From: Aestuariivirga sp.
GTDB taxonomy: Bacteria > Pseudomonadota > Alphaproteobacteria > Rhizobiales > Aestuariivirgaceae
Length of the DNA stretch: 6,808 bases
NCBI GenBank assembly: GCA_020252385.1
Contig: JADCDC010000205.1
Span: forward strand, 1 to 6,808
Reading direction: 5' to 3'
The position numbers and the translations under genes are program-made. Below the pieces are notes generated by a model. The model ran no database searches, was not told where the DNA came from, and saw nothing but the letters and a program-made list of their open reading frames with translations. This document shows positions 1-5,893 of the stretch, piece after piece; positions within the stretch are counted from its first letter, which is position 1, and every line of letters begins with the position of its first letter.

Positions 1-545
1 CTGCCTCGATCTACGCGTCCACCAAGCTGATGCAGGAGCATGTTCTGACACAGGGCCTGGAGCAGACGGGAATCGCCTGCACCATTCTCCGCCTCCAGAA
101 CGTCTACGGTGCTGGCCAGTCGCTCGGCAATCCCTATACAGGCATACTCTCGATCTTCGCGCGCAAGCTTCTCGACGGCGGTGAGATCGACATCTACGAG
201 GATGGCGCCATCGTGCGCGACTTCGTCCATGTGTCGGATGTGGTCGCTGCCTTCCGCCGGGTCTGCGACATGGAGCGGATCGAGTCGCAGACGCTGGACA
301 TCGGCTCCGGAAGGCCAGTGACGATCGCCGAGGTGGCCACCATCATGGCGGAACAACTGTCGCTCGACCGCACGCGCCTGCGCATCACGGGCCGGTTCCG
401 GCCAGGCGACGTGCGGCACGCGCTGGCTGACATATCGGCAGCGAAGGCCAACCTGAACTGGGCCCCGGCAGTCGACCTGCGGGACGGCGTGGCGGAACTC
501 CTCGCCTGGGCCCGCGCCATGGGCATGGGGCGAATTCCGGGCTAG
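1..545 (+). CDS. NAD-dependent epimerase/dehydratase, extended SDR family (5'-truncated; possibly dTDP-L-rhamnose 4-epimerase-like)
   Basis: Only the C-terminal 180 residues are present. The frame is already open at the window edge, with the first whole codon at position 3, and it ends at TAG 543-545. The fourth visible residue begins Tyr-Ala-Ser-Thr-Lys, the YxxxK active site of short-chain dehydrogenases. It is followed by RLQNVYG, a GQSLGNPYTG stretch and IYEDG-(3)-RDFVHVSDV, the sugar-nucleotide binding region of extended SDRs. The missing part would carry the N-terminal GxxGxxG Rossmann motif. These enzymes epimerise or dehydrate nucleotide-activated sugars in the cytoplasm, usually for O-antigen or other surface glycans. 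The RLQNVYG/GQSLGNPYTG pattern resembles dTDP-L-rhamnose 4-epimerases more than GalE, but that is recalled resemblance, and other sugar substrates are possible. The gene is convergent with gmk and shares a 4-bp overlap with it at the stop codons. Confidence 0.92.
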   Translation, partial: ASIYASTKLMQEHVLTQGLEQTGIACTILRLQNVYGAGQSLGNPYTGILSIFARKLLDGGEIDIYEDGAIVRDFVHVSDVVAAFRRVCDMERIESQTLDIGSGRPVTIAEVATIMAEQLSLDRTRLRITGRFRPGDVRHALADISAAKANLNWAPAVDLRDGVAELLAWARAMGMGRIPG

Positions 546-1192
546 AGGCCTTGCGTCAGCTCACGGACGAACTGCGTCAGCCCCAGGCGGCGGCGGCGGC
601 GCAGGCGCTCGGCGCGGAGGATCGCCTCGATCTCGGCGCTCGCTGTATCGAGGTCCTCGTTGACGATCACATAGTCGTATTCGGGCCAATGGCTGATCTC
701 GTCGGCGGCCTTGGCCATGCGCTTGGCGACGGTGGACGCCGAATCCTGGGCGCGCCCGATCAGCCGCTCGCGCAGCTCCTCCGCGGTGGGCGGCAGGATG
801 AAGATGCGCACCAGGTCTTCGCCCATCGCAGCGCCAAGCTGCTGTGTGCCCTGCCAGTCGATGTCGAAGAGCACGTCGCGGCCGGCCTGCAGCGCCTCCG
901 TGACCGGCCGCTTCGGCGTGCCGTAGAAATTGCCGAAGACCTCGGCATATTCGAGGAGATCGCCGCGGTCGCGCAGCCTCGCGAATTCTTCCTGCGTGAT
1001 GAAGTGATAGTCCTTGCCGTTGACCTCGCCGGGGCGCGGCGCGCGCGTGGTGACCGACACCGACATGGCGATGTTGGGGTCCGAGGCGAGGAGCCGGCGT
1101 GACAGCGTGGTCTTGCCCGCACCCGAGGGCGAGGACATGACGAGCAGCAGGCCCCGGCGGGGAATGTTGGTTGGCGATCGGGTCATCTTCAT
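542..1192 (-). CDS. gmk: Guanylate kinase
   Basis: Cytosolic enzyme that phosphorylates GMP or dGMP with ATP to give GDP or dGDP. The protein has 216 residues (E. coli Gmk has 207). The P-loop is SSPSGAGKTT at residues 20-29, with Lys27. The GMP-binding set aligns with the yeast enzyme: Ser46, Arg50 and Arg53 (TTRAPRPGE), Tyr62, Glu81, Tyr90 and Asp112 (DIDWQG). The ATP lid follows at about 143-158 (RLIGRAQDS...KRM). The ATG at 1192 overlaps the yicC stop as ATGA, which favours this start and suggests translational coupling; no strong Shine-Dalgarno is visible. An in-frame ATG two codons later (1186) is an alternative. The C-terminus is arginine-rich (a run of five Arg). It is the last gene of the minus-strand run; its TAG overlaps the stop of the convergent epimerase gene. 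Confidence 0.97.
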   Translation of the reverse strand: MKMTRSPTNIPRRGLLLVMSSPSGAGKTTLSRRLLASDPNIAMSVSVTTRAPRPGEVNGKDYHFITQEEFARLRDRGDLLEYAEVFGNFYGTPKRPVTEALQAGRDVLFDIDWQGTQQLGAAMGEDLVRIFILPPTAEELRERLIGRAQDSASTVAKRMAKAADEISHWPEYDYVIVNEDLDTASAEIEAILRAERLRRRRRLGLTQFVRELTQGL

Positions 1193-2076
1193 TCGATATT
1201 CTGGACCTGCTCGCGCAGCTGGTCGATCACGGTCTTGAGATCAAGGCCGGTCAGGCTCAGCGAGCGGTCGGAGGCCTTGGAGCAGAGGGTGTTGGCCTCG
1301 CGGTTGAACTCCTGCGCGAGGAAATCGAACTTGCGGCCGACCGCATCATCGGAGGCAAGGAGAAGGCGCGCCGCCTCGACATGTGAATCGAGCCGGTCGA
1401 GTTCCTCCTGGATGTCGGCACGGGTGGCGGCGATCACCGCCTCCTGGTGCAGCCGGTCAGGATCGAGGGCGGCGCCCGTCTCGATCAGCCGGGAAACCTG
1501 CTCGGCCAGCCGCGCGCGGACCGCCTCGGGTGTCCGGGCCTTGCTGGCGCGCGCCTCGGCGGCGAGCTCCGCGATGCGCGTCACCTGCTGGGCGACGACG
1601 TTCTGAAGACGTGCGCCCTCCTCGCGCCGTGCGTCCGCAAGTGCGGCGAGCGCCTCGCCGAAGCTGGCGAGCATGGCGGCATGGCGGCGCTCCGCCTCGG
1701 CCTCGTCCTCAGGCACGCTCACCGCCTCGACGACGCCGCGGATCGAGAGCAGCACGTCGGCGCGCAGCGGTTCGCCGCCGATCCTCTCGCGCAGCGCCTC
1801 GCCCGCCTCGACGAGCCGGTCGAGAACCTCCTGGTTGAGGCGCATGGTCTCGCGTGCCAGCTGGCCGCTGACGCTGAGCGACACCTGCAGGCTGCCGCGC
1901 CGGAAGGCCTGCGCCAGCTGGGCGCGCAGCGGCGTCTCCAGCGCCTCGAAGCCCGGCGGCAGGCGGAGCCGCACGTCCAGCGCCTTGCCGTTCACGCTCT
2001 TGAGCTCCCACTGCCAGAAAAGGCCCTGGTGCTCGCCCGAGGCGCGGGCAAATCCGGTCATGCTGGAGATGGGCAT
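1189..2076 (-). CDS. yicC: YicC/YloC family endoribonuclease-type protein
   Basis: 295 residues, full length for the family. The N-terminal YicC-like domain (about 1-160) opens with the signature MTGFAR at residues 6-11 and carries ExKSVN at 24-29. The C-terminal DUF1732 domain (about 211-295) has DIQEELDRLDSH (221-232), GRKFDFLAQEFNREANT (247-263) and the characteristic final REQVQNIE. The middle is Ala/Glu/Arg-rich and probably coiled coil. E. coli YicC and B. subtilis YloC have been reported to act as endoribonucleases, and E. coli YicC also as an adaptor in small-RNA decay; this protein's RNA targets are unknown. The ATG at 2076 has AGGGA five bases upstream. An internal ATG at codon 6 would start directly at MTGFAR but lacks such a site. 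It lies 64 bp after mltG, and its stop overlaps the gmk start by ATGA. Confidence 0.95.
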   Translation of the reverse strand: MPISSMTGFARASGEHQGLFWQWELKSVNGKALDVRLRLPPGFEALETPLRAQLAQAFRRGSLQVSLSVSGQLARETMRLNQEVLDRLVEAGEALRERIGGEPLRADVLLSIRGVVEAVSVPEDEAEAERRHAAMLASFGEALAALADARREEGARLQNVVAQQVTRIAELAAEARASKARTPEAVRARLAEQVSRLIETGAALDPDRLHQEAVIAATRADIQEELDRLDSHVEAARLLLASDDAVGRKFDFLAQEFNREANTLCSKASDRSLSLTGLDLKTVIDQLREQVQNIE

Positions 2077-2125
2077 CGCCGTCCCTGAAAGGAGAATCAG
2101 GCAGACAGCTTTAGAACAGATCAGC

Positions 2126-2144
2126 CTGAGGGGAAACCGCTCAG
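2126..2144 (-). other. Small stem-loop over the mltG stop codon
   Basis: On the minus strand, CTGAG and CTCAG arms enclose GG-TTTC-CC, giving seven base pairs with one bulged base. The mltG stop TGA lies inside the first arm. No T-rich tract follows, so this is not a canonical intrinsic terminator. It may mark a 3' processing or stabilising structure in the 64-bp mltG-yicC spacer, or be chance. Confidence 0.3.
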
Positions 2145-3505
2145 CGCGCCGGGCGGAGCTTGGGGATCACCGCCTGCTGACCATCAACCACCACGATGGT
2201 GCCGGGTGCAAGATCGACGCGGGGAAGGGCTGCCTCCGGCTCCGAGGCAGCGGGTGCTGCGGGTTCTGCGGGGGCGGCCGGCGCAGGTTGCGGCGCCACG
2301 GTTTCGGTGACAGCCGCCAGCGGGCCTTCGGCGGCGGCGGCAGCAGCCGGGGGCTGGGGTGCGGGAACGGGCGGGGCGGCCTCTCCGGCGGCGGCGTCCG
2401 GGGGCGCCTCGGCTCCGGCGGCAGTGCCCTCCTCCGCTTCAGCGGCGGCGGCTGCTGCGGCGGCGGCGGCATTGCCGGCGATCTCGCGCCACTTGCGGAC
2501 ATTGCGGTTGTGCTCTTCCAGGGTGGTGGCGAAGGCGTGGCCGCCCGTGCCGTCCGCCACGAAGAAGAGATGCTCTGTGGGTGTCGGGTTCAGCACCGCC
2601 TCGAGCGCCTCACGCCCCGGATTGGCGATCGGCCCCGGCGGCAGCCCGTTGATGCGGTAGGTGTTGTAGGGCGTGAAGGTCTCGATGTCGGTCCGTGTCA
2701 GCGGCCTGTCGAGGCGGCCCTTGCCGCCAACGATGCCGTAGATGATCGTCGGGTCGGACTGCAGCCGCATGCCCTTGTTGAGACGGTTGATGAACACCGA
2801 GGCGATGATCGGGCGTTCCTCTGCCAGCGCCGTCTCCTTCTCGACGATCGAGGCGAGGATCACGGCCTGTTCCGGCGTCTGGATGGCGGGAATGTCGGCG
2901 CGCTTCTCCCACAGCCGGTCGAGCAGCTTCTGCTGTGCGGCCTGCATCTGCTCGACGAGCTTCTGGCGGGTCATGCCGCGGCGGAACACATAGGTTGCAG
3001 GCAATATGGTGCCCTCGGGCGGCACCACGGCGGGCGGCCCGGCCAGCACCTCATGCGCGTTGACACGCGCAACCGCCATCTCGCTGGTGAAGCCTTCGGG
3101 AATGGTGACCCTGTAGGTGATCGCGCGGCCGCTGGCGATGAGGCCCATCACGGTCTGCATCGAGGCGCGCGCCGGCACCTCGTACTCACCCGCCTTCAGC
3201 CTGGTGCGCTGCCCGGTGAGCTGGGACATCAGGGTGAAGATGCGGCCGTTGGAGATGATGCCGCTCTGCTCCAGCGCCGCACCGATCTCGGAGGCGGATT
3301 GGCCCTGCTCGACGGTGAACACGCGCTGTTCCGCAAGCGGGCCCGGCGCCGTGTATTCGCTGTGCGCCAGGAAGCCCGCGGCAAGCCCGGCGAGACCCAC
3401 GAAAACGCCCAGCAGGAAGGTCCACAGCAGCACGCGTGACAGGGCCGAGCTCCGCTGTCTGGGAAGCCGCGGTCCCGGAACCTTCACGGATGCCTGCCGT
3501 CTCAT
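2141..3505 (-). CDS. mltG: Endolytic murein transglycosylase MltG (YceG-like) with a long Ala/Pro-rich tail
   Basis: Inner-membrane lytic transglycosylase that cleaves within nascent glycan strands and is thought to set strand length by ending elongation. Counted from the ATG at 3505 (454 residues), the layout is: a short basic cytoplasmic segment, one membrane helix (about 24-47), a LysM-like region (about 61-112), the catalytic YceG domain (about 130-340), and a low-complexity tail. The catalytic Glu lies in SIVEKET (219-225), most likely Glu222 by alignment with E. coli Glu218. MRLQSDPTIIYG (246-257) and INGLPPGPIANPG (285-297) are the other family signatures. E. coli MltG is about 340 residues, so the extra length here is mostly the tail after residue 345. 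A TTG directly before the ATG (3508-3506) could be the true start: AAGGAG at 3524-3519 lies 10 nt from TTG and 13 nt from ATG. The gene starts 21 bp after fabF and is probably cotranscribed with it. Confidence 0.96.
   Translation of the reverse strand: MRRQASVKVPGPRLPRQRSSALSRVLLWTFLLGVFVGLAGLAAGFLAHSEYTAPGPLAEQRVFTVEQGQSASEIGAALEQSGIISNGRIFTLMSQLTGQRTRLKAGEYEVPARASMQTVMGLIASGRAITYRVTIPEGFTSEMAVARVNAHEVLAGPPAVVPPEGTILPATYVFRRGMTRQKLVEQMQAAQQKLLDRLWEKRADIPAIQTPEQAVILASIVEKETALAEERPIIASVFINRLNKGMRLQSDPTIIYGIVGGKGRLDRPLTRTDIETFTPYNTYRINGLPPGPIANPGREALEAVLNPTPTEHLFFVADGTGGHAFATTLEEHNRNVRKWREIAGNAAAAAAAAAAEAEEGTAAGAEAPPDAAAGEAAPPVPAPQPPAAAAAAEGPLAAVTETVAPQPAPAAPAEPAAPAASEPEAALPRVDLAPGTIVVVDGQQAVIPKLRPAR
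2222..2470 (-). repeat. Low-complexity Ala/Pro/Glu-coding segment within mltG
   Basis: This encodes about 83 residues built almost only from Ala, Pro, Glu and Gly, opening with a run of ten alanines encoded by GCC/GCA codons (a GC-rich trinucleotide tract). It follows the catalytic domain directly and is periplasmic if the single N-terminal helix sets the topology. It is predicted to be disordered. A more ordered-looking segment of about 25 residues follows it. Confidence 0.85.
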
Positions 3506-3518
3506 CAACCGGCTGTCA

Positions 3519-3524
3519 CTCCTT
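3519..3524 (-). promoter_or_regulatory. mltG ribosome binding site in the fabF-mltG gap
   Basis: AAGGAG starts just 2 nt after the fabF TAA. It is the best Shine-Dalgarno in the gap. It lies 10 nt from a TTG and 13 nt from the ATG that follows it directly, so it slightly favours the TTG as the mltG start. Confidence 0.6.
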
Positions 3525-3526
3525 GC

Positions 3527-4792
3527 TTACGCCGCGAGACGGCGCATGATCAGCGATGCGTTGGTACCACCGAAACCAAAGGAATTGGACAGAACTGTGT
3601 TGATCTCCTTTTTCCTCGCCTGATGCGGCACCAGGTCGACCATGGTCTCGACGGAGGGGTTGTCGAGGTTGATCGTCGGCGGGGCCACATTGTCACGGAT
3701 GGCGAGGATGGAGAAGATCGCCTCGACGGCGCCCGCAGCGCCCAGGAGATGGCCGATCGAGGACTTGGTCGAGGACATGGTGAGGTCGGCCGTGCGGTTG
3801 CCCATCAGGCGCTCCACCGCGCGCAGCTCGATCTCGTCGCCCAGCGGCGTCGAGGTGCCATGCGCGTTCACATAGTCGATGTCATGCGCCTGGAGGCCGG
3901 CGCGCTTCAAGGCCGCCGTCATGCAGCGGAAGGCGCCGTCGCCGTCGGAGGACGGCGCGGTGACGTGATAGGCATCGCCCGACATGCCGTAGCCCACGAT
4001 CTCGGCATAGATCCTGGCGCCGCGCGCCCTGGCGTGCTCCAGCTCCTCGAGCACGAGGATGCCGGCACCCTCGCCCATGACGAAACCGTCGCGGTCCTTG
4101 TCATAGGGGCGCGAGCCCTTCCCGGGCGTGTCGTTGAACTTGGTGGCCAAGGCCTTGCACGCGATGAAGCCCGCGATGCCGATCCGGCAGATGGCGGACT
4201 CGGCCCCGCCCGCCACCATGATGTCGGCGTCGTCCATGGCGATGATGCGCGCCGCGTCGCCGATGGCGTGCGAGCCCGTGGAGCAGGCGGTCACCACCGC
4301 GTGATTTGGGCCCTTGAGGCCGAACTCGATCGAGACGAGGCCCGAGGCGAGATTGATGAGCGAGCCCGGAATGAAGAACGGGCTGATGCGGCGCGGACCC
4401 TTCTCGTTCATCAGCGTCGTGGTGTCGGCGATGTTGGACAGCCCGCCGATACCTGAGCCGATCAGCACGCCGGAGCGGTACTTCTCGTCCTCCGTCCTGA
4501 TCTCGACGCCTGAGTCCTTCATCGCCTCCTTGGCGGCGGCCATGGCATAGATGATGAAGTCGTCGTAGCGGCGGATTTCCTTGGCGTCCATCCACTGCTC
4601 GGGGTTGAAGGTGCCGTCGGAGCCATCGCCGCGCTTCACCTCGCAGGCGATGCGGCAGGGCAGGTCCGACGCATCGAAGCGGGTGATCTGCGTGGCCGCC
4701 GATTGGCCCGCGAGCAGGCGGCTCCAGCTCTGCTCGACGCCAGTGGCGAGCGGAGAGACCATACCGAGACCGGTGACGACGACACGGCGCAT
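3527..4792 (-). CDS. fabF: Beta-ketoacyl-[acyl-carrier-protein] synthase II
   Basis: Elongating condensing enzyme of type II fatty acid synthesis: it joins malonyl-ACP to acyl-ACP with loss of CO2. It has 421 residues, slightly longer than E. coli FabF (413). The thiolase-fold catalytic triad is complete: Cys170 in VVTACSTGSHA, His311 in NAHGTSTPLGD and His348 in STKSSIGHLLGA, with Lys343. The Gly-rich C-terminal NSFGFGGTN (403-411) is also intact. Cys-His-His marks it as a KAS I/II enzyme rather than FabH (Cys-His-Asn). FabF is preferred over FabB because of position after acpP and overall pattern. The start ATG at 4792 is preceded by AAAGGG with 7 nt spacing. It is separated from acpP by 107 bp and followed closely by mltG. 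Confidence 0.97.
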   Translation of the reverse strand: MRRVVVTGLGMVSPLATGVEQSWSRLLAGQSAATQITRFDASDLPCRIACEVKRGDGSDGTFNPEQWMDAKEIRRYDDFIIYAMAAAKEAMKDSGVEIRTEDEKYRSGVLIGSGIGGLSNIADTTTLMNEKGPRRISPFFIPGSLINLASGLVSIEFGLKGPNHAVVTACSTGSHAIGDAARIIAMDDADIMVAGGAESAICRIGIAGFIACKALATKFNDTPGKGSRPYDKDRDGFVMGEGAGILVLEELEHARARGARIYAEIVGYGMSGDAYHVTAPSSDGDGAFRCMTAALKRAGLQAHDIDYVNAHGTSTPLGDEIELRAVERLMGNRTADLTMSSTKSSIGHLLGAAGAVEAIFSILAIRDNVAPPTINLDNPSVETMVDLVPHQARKKEINTVLSNSFGFGGTNASLIMRRLAA

Positions 4793-4863
4793 TCAGATGC
4801 CCTTTCTACGCGAAAACGCGGCGGCAGGTTGTTCTCTTCCCGCCTCCGCGCACTGGTTCCCTT

Positions 4864-4886
4864 CGGACAGGCCGCAGGGCCGTCCG
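4864..4886 (-). other. Strong stem-loop between acpP and fabF
   Basis: CGGAC and GGCC pair with GGCC and GTCCG around a 4-nt loop, giving nine G/C-rich pairs interrupted by one bulged base. On the transcribed strand it begins 13 nt after the acpP stop. The next bases are AAGGGAACC, not a T-run, so it does not meet the pattern of a Rho-independent terminator. It may protect the acpP 3' end or cause partial termination, letting acpP mRNA outnumber fabF mRNA; that role is inferred. Confidence 0.55.
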
Positions 4887-4899
4887 GCCGCGCCTCAAC

Positions 4900-5136
4900 T
4901 CAGGCGGCACTCTTTTCGATGAACTTGACGGCGTCGCCGACGGTCTGGATGGACTCGGCCGCGTCGTCCGGAATCTCGATGCCGAACTCTTCTTCGAAGG
5001 CCATGACCAGCTCGACCGTGTCGAGGCTGTCCGCGCCGAGGTCGTCGATGAAGCTCGCTTCCGCCTTCACCTTGTCGGCGTCAACGCCGAGATGCTCGAC
5101 GACGATCTTCTTCACCCGCTCAGCCACATCGCTCAT
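4900..5136 (-). CDS. acpP: Acyl carrier protein
   Basis: Small acidic cytosolic carrier that holds fatty acyl intermediates on a 4'-phosphopantetheine arm. It has 78 residues, the normal length. Ser37 in DDLGADSLDTVELVM is the attachment site, and helix III carries EEEFGIEIPDD. The start was placed at 5136 (MSDVAERVKK...) because alphaproteobacterial AcpPs begin with MSD. A second ATG two codons upstream (5142) is possible: AAGGA at 5151-5147 is 4 nt from that ATG and 10 nt from the chosen one. The frame stays open further upstream to 5436, but that part has no family resemblance and runs across the probable promoter. It is the first gene of the acpP-fabF-mltG-yicC-gmk run and is separated from fabG by the opposite-strand DUF4893 gene. 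Confidence 0.97.
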   Translation of the reverse strand: MSDVAERVKKIVVEHLGVDADKVKAEASFIDDLGADSLDTVELVMAFEEEFGIEIPDDAAESIQTVGDAVKFIEKSAA

Positions 5137-5207
5137 TGTCATTTCGTCCTTGATTGTTTCTCTTCGGCAGAACTGCAGGACCCCCTGTGGCCCCCTTGCC
5201 GGGGGCT

Positions 5208-5235
5208 TCCCTAGCACAAAACCCAAGCACGTCAA
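5208..5235 (-). promoter_or_regulatory. Candidate housekeeping promoter for acpP
   Basis: On the minus strand TTGACG (5235-5230) is a near-consensus -35 box. Sixteen bases later comes TAGGGA (5213-5208), a poor -10 preceded by TGC, which would make an extended -10. The predicted start is near 5201, giving a leader of about 65 nt. The stretch between -10 and the start is very G/C-rich, a discriminator type often linked to stringent control. It is the best match in the 178-bp acpP upstream region, but the weak -10 leaves doubt. Confidence 0.5.
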
Positions 5236-5263
5236 AAGGGGCAATGGACGGGCTTCTCCCGCA

Positions 5264-5284
5264 GCGCAAACCCGGCACTTGCGC
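5264..5284. promoter_or_regulatory. Perfect dyad GCGCAA-N9-TTGCGC in the divergent intergenic region
   Basis: Two perfect 6-bp arms, 21 bp in total, lie 29 bp upstream of the acpP -35 box and 30 bp upstream of the DUF4893 start codon. The spacer and right arm also form an overlapping CCGGC/GCCGG dyad (5272-5287). This size and position would suit a dimeric repressor or activator site, but no known operator is recognised and G/C-rich DNA yields such dyads by chance. Confidence 0.3.
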
Positions 5285-5314
5285 CGGTCCGCGCGATTTG
5301 GCAGCCTCAGAGTC

Positions 5315-5893
5315 ATGAAAAGACTGGTGTTTGCACTTCTCCTCGCGGTTGCAGCAATCCCCGCCGCCAGGGCCGATGGCGAGATGGACAAAAGGCTGAC
5401 CGCCTCCGACAAGGACCGCCTCGCGCGCTTCGACACGGTGATGGCGGAGGCCCTTGGGGAGGCGAAGGCAGGCGGCTCGCCCGAGGACGTGAAACGCCTC
5501 GAGGAGGCGCTTCAGGGCTCCCCCCTGCCGCTCGCCGAGGGCTTCGACCCCACGGGCGACTGGAAATGCCGGACCATCAAGGCCGGCGGCGACCCACCGC
5601 TCGTCGTCTATGGCTGGTTCAAGTGCCGGATCAGCGATGACGGGGCAGGCTGGATGCTCGAGAAGCTCACGGGCTCGCAGCGCACGAAGGGCCGCTTCTA
5701 TACGCTCTCGGCCAGCCGCCTCGCCTATCTGGGTGCCGGCCATTACGCCGACGAGGCGCCCCGGAACTACGGGGATGACCCGAAGCGGAACCAGGTGGCG
5801 GTGGTGGAACGCCGGGCGGACAACCGCATCGTCCTCATGTTCCCGGCCCCGCAATACGAATCGAAGCTCGACGTCCTCCTGCTGGAGCGCTGA
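5315..5893 (+). CDS. Exported DUF4893-type protein of unknown function
   Basis: 192 residues. A clear Sec signal peptide is visible: basic MKR, a hydrophobic core, then ARA with likely cleavage after residue 20, so the mature protein of about 172 residues is probably periplasmic. The body matches the pattern I associate with DUF4893: GDWKCRTIK (81-89), WFKCRI (101-106), KLTGSQRTKGRFY (117-129), YLG (138-140), VER and a terminal ES-LDVLLLE. Cys85 and Cys104 could form a disulfide. No catalytic motif is recognised, and the family has no established role. No good Shine-Dalgarno precedes the ATG, and no convincing promoter was found. The gene lies on the opposite strand inside the fab cluster, and its stop directly abuts the fabG stop. 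Base and codon use look like its neighbours, so recent transfer is not indicated. Confidence 0.85.
   Translation: MKRLVFALLLAVAAIPAARADGEMDKRLTASDKDRLARFDTVMAEALGEAKAGGSPEDVKRLEEALQGSPLPLAEGFDPTGDWKCRTIKAGGDPPLVVYGWFKCRISDDGAGWMLEKLTGSQRTKGRFYTLSASRLAYLGAGHYADEAPRNYGDDPKRNQVAVVERRADNRIVLMFPAPQYESKLDVLLLER

Noticed and set aside
2084..2101. CCTGA/TCAGG inverted repeat just upstream of yicC, overlapping its ribosome binding site
   Set aside because: The stem is only five pairs with an 8-nt loop; such repeats are frequent by chance and no further support is visible.
2222..2470. The alanine-coding tract in mltG as a sign of frameshift or pseudogene
   Set aside because: The frame stays open through the tract and ends in a plausible C-terminal segment, and the catalytic domain is complete.
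1673..3439. A 588-codon open frame on the plus strand, antisense to yicC and mltG
   Set aside because: It covers two well-supported genes in antisense, crosses their intergenic gap, is extremely rich in Arg, Gly and Ser, and matches no family pattern. Long antisense frames are expected in G/C-rich DNA.
3623..4456. A 277-codon open frame on the plus strand, antisense to fabF
   Set aside because: It is a shadow of the fabF codon pattern; the composition is low-complexity and there is no start context.
4809..4820. CGCG-AAAA-CGCG hairpin before the fabF ribosome binding site
   Set aside because: Four pairs are too few to support a regulatory claim in G/C-rich DNA.
4864..4886. Reading the acpP-fabF stem-loop as a Rho-independent terminator
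   Set aside because: No T-rich tract follows on the transcribed strand, so only a stem-loop is claimed.
4703..5314. Upstream extension of the DUF4893 frame into the acpP-fabF region
   Set aside because: The signal peptide starts exactly at the ATG at 5315; the upstream part is antisense to fabF and acpP and has no resemblance to the family.
5137..5436. Upstream extension of the acpP frame by 100 codons
   Set aside because: It shows no family similarity, runs over the promoter region and into the DUF4893 gene in antisense, and normal AcpP length is reached from 5136.
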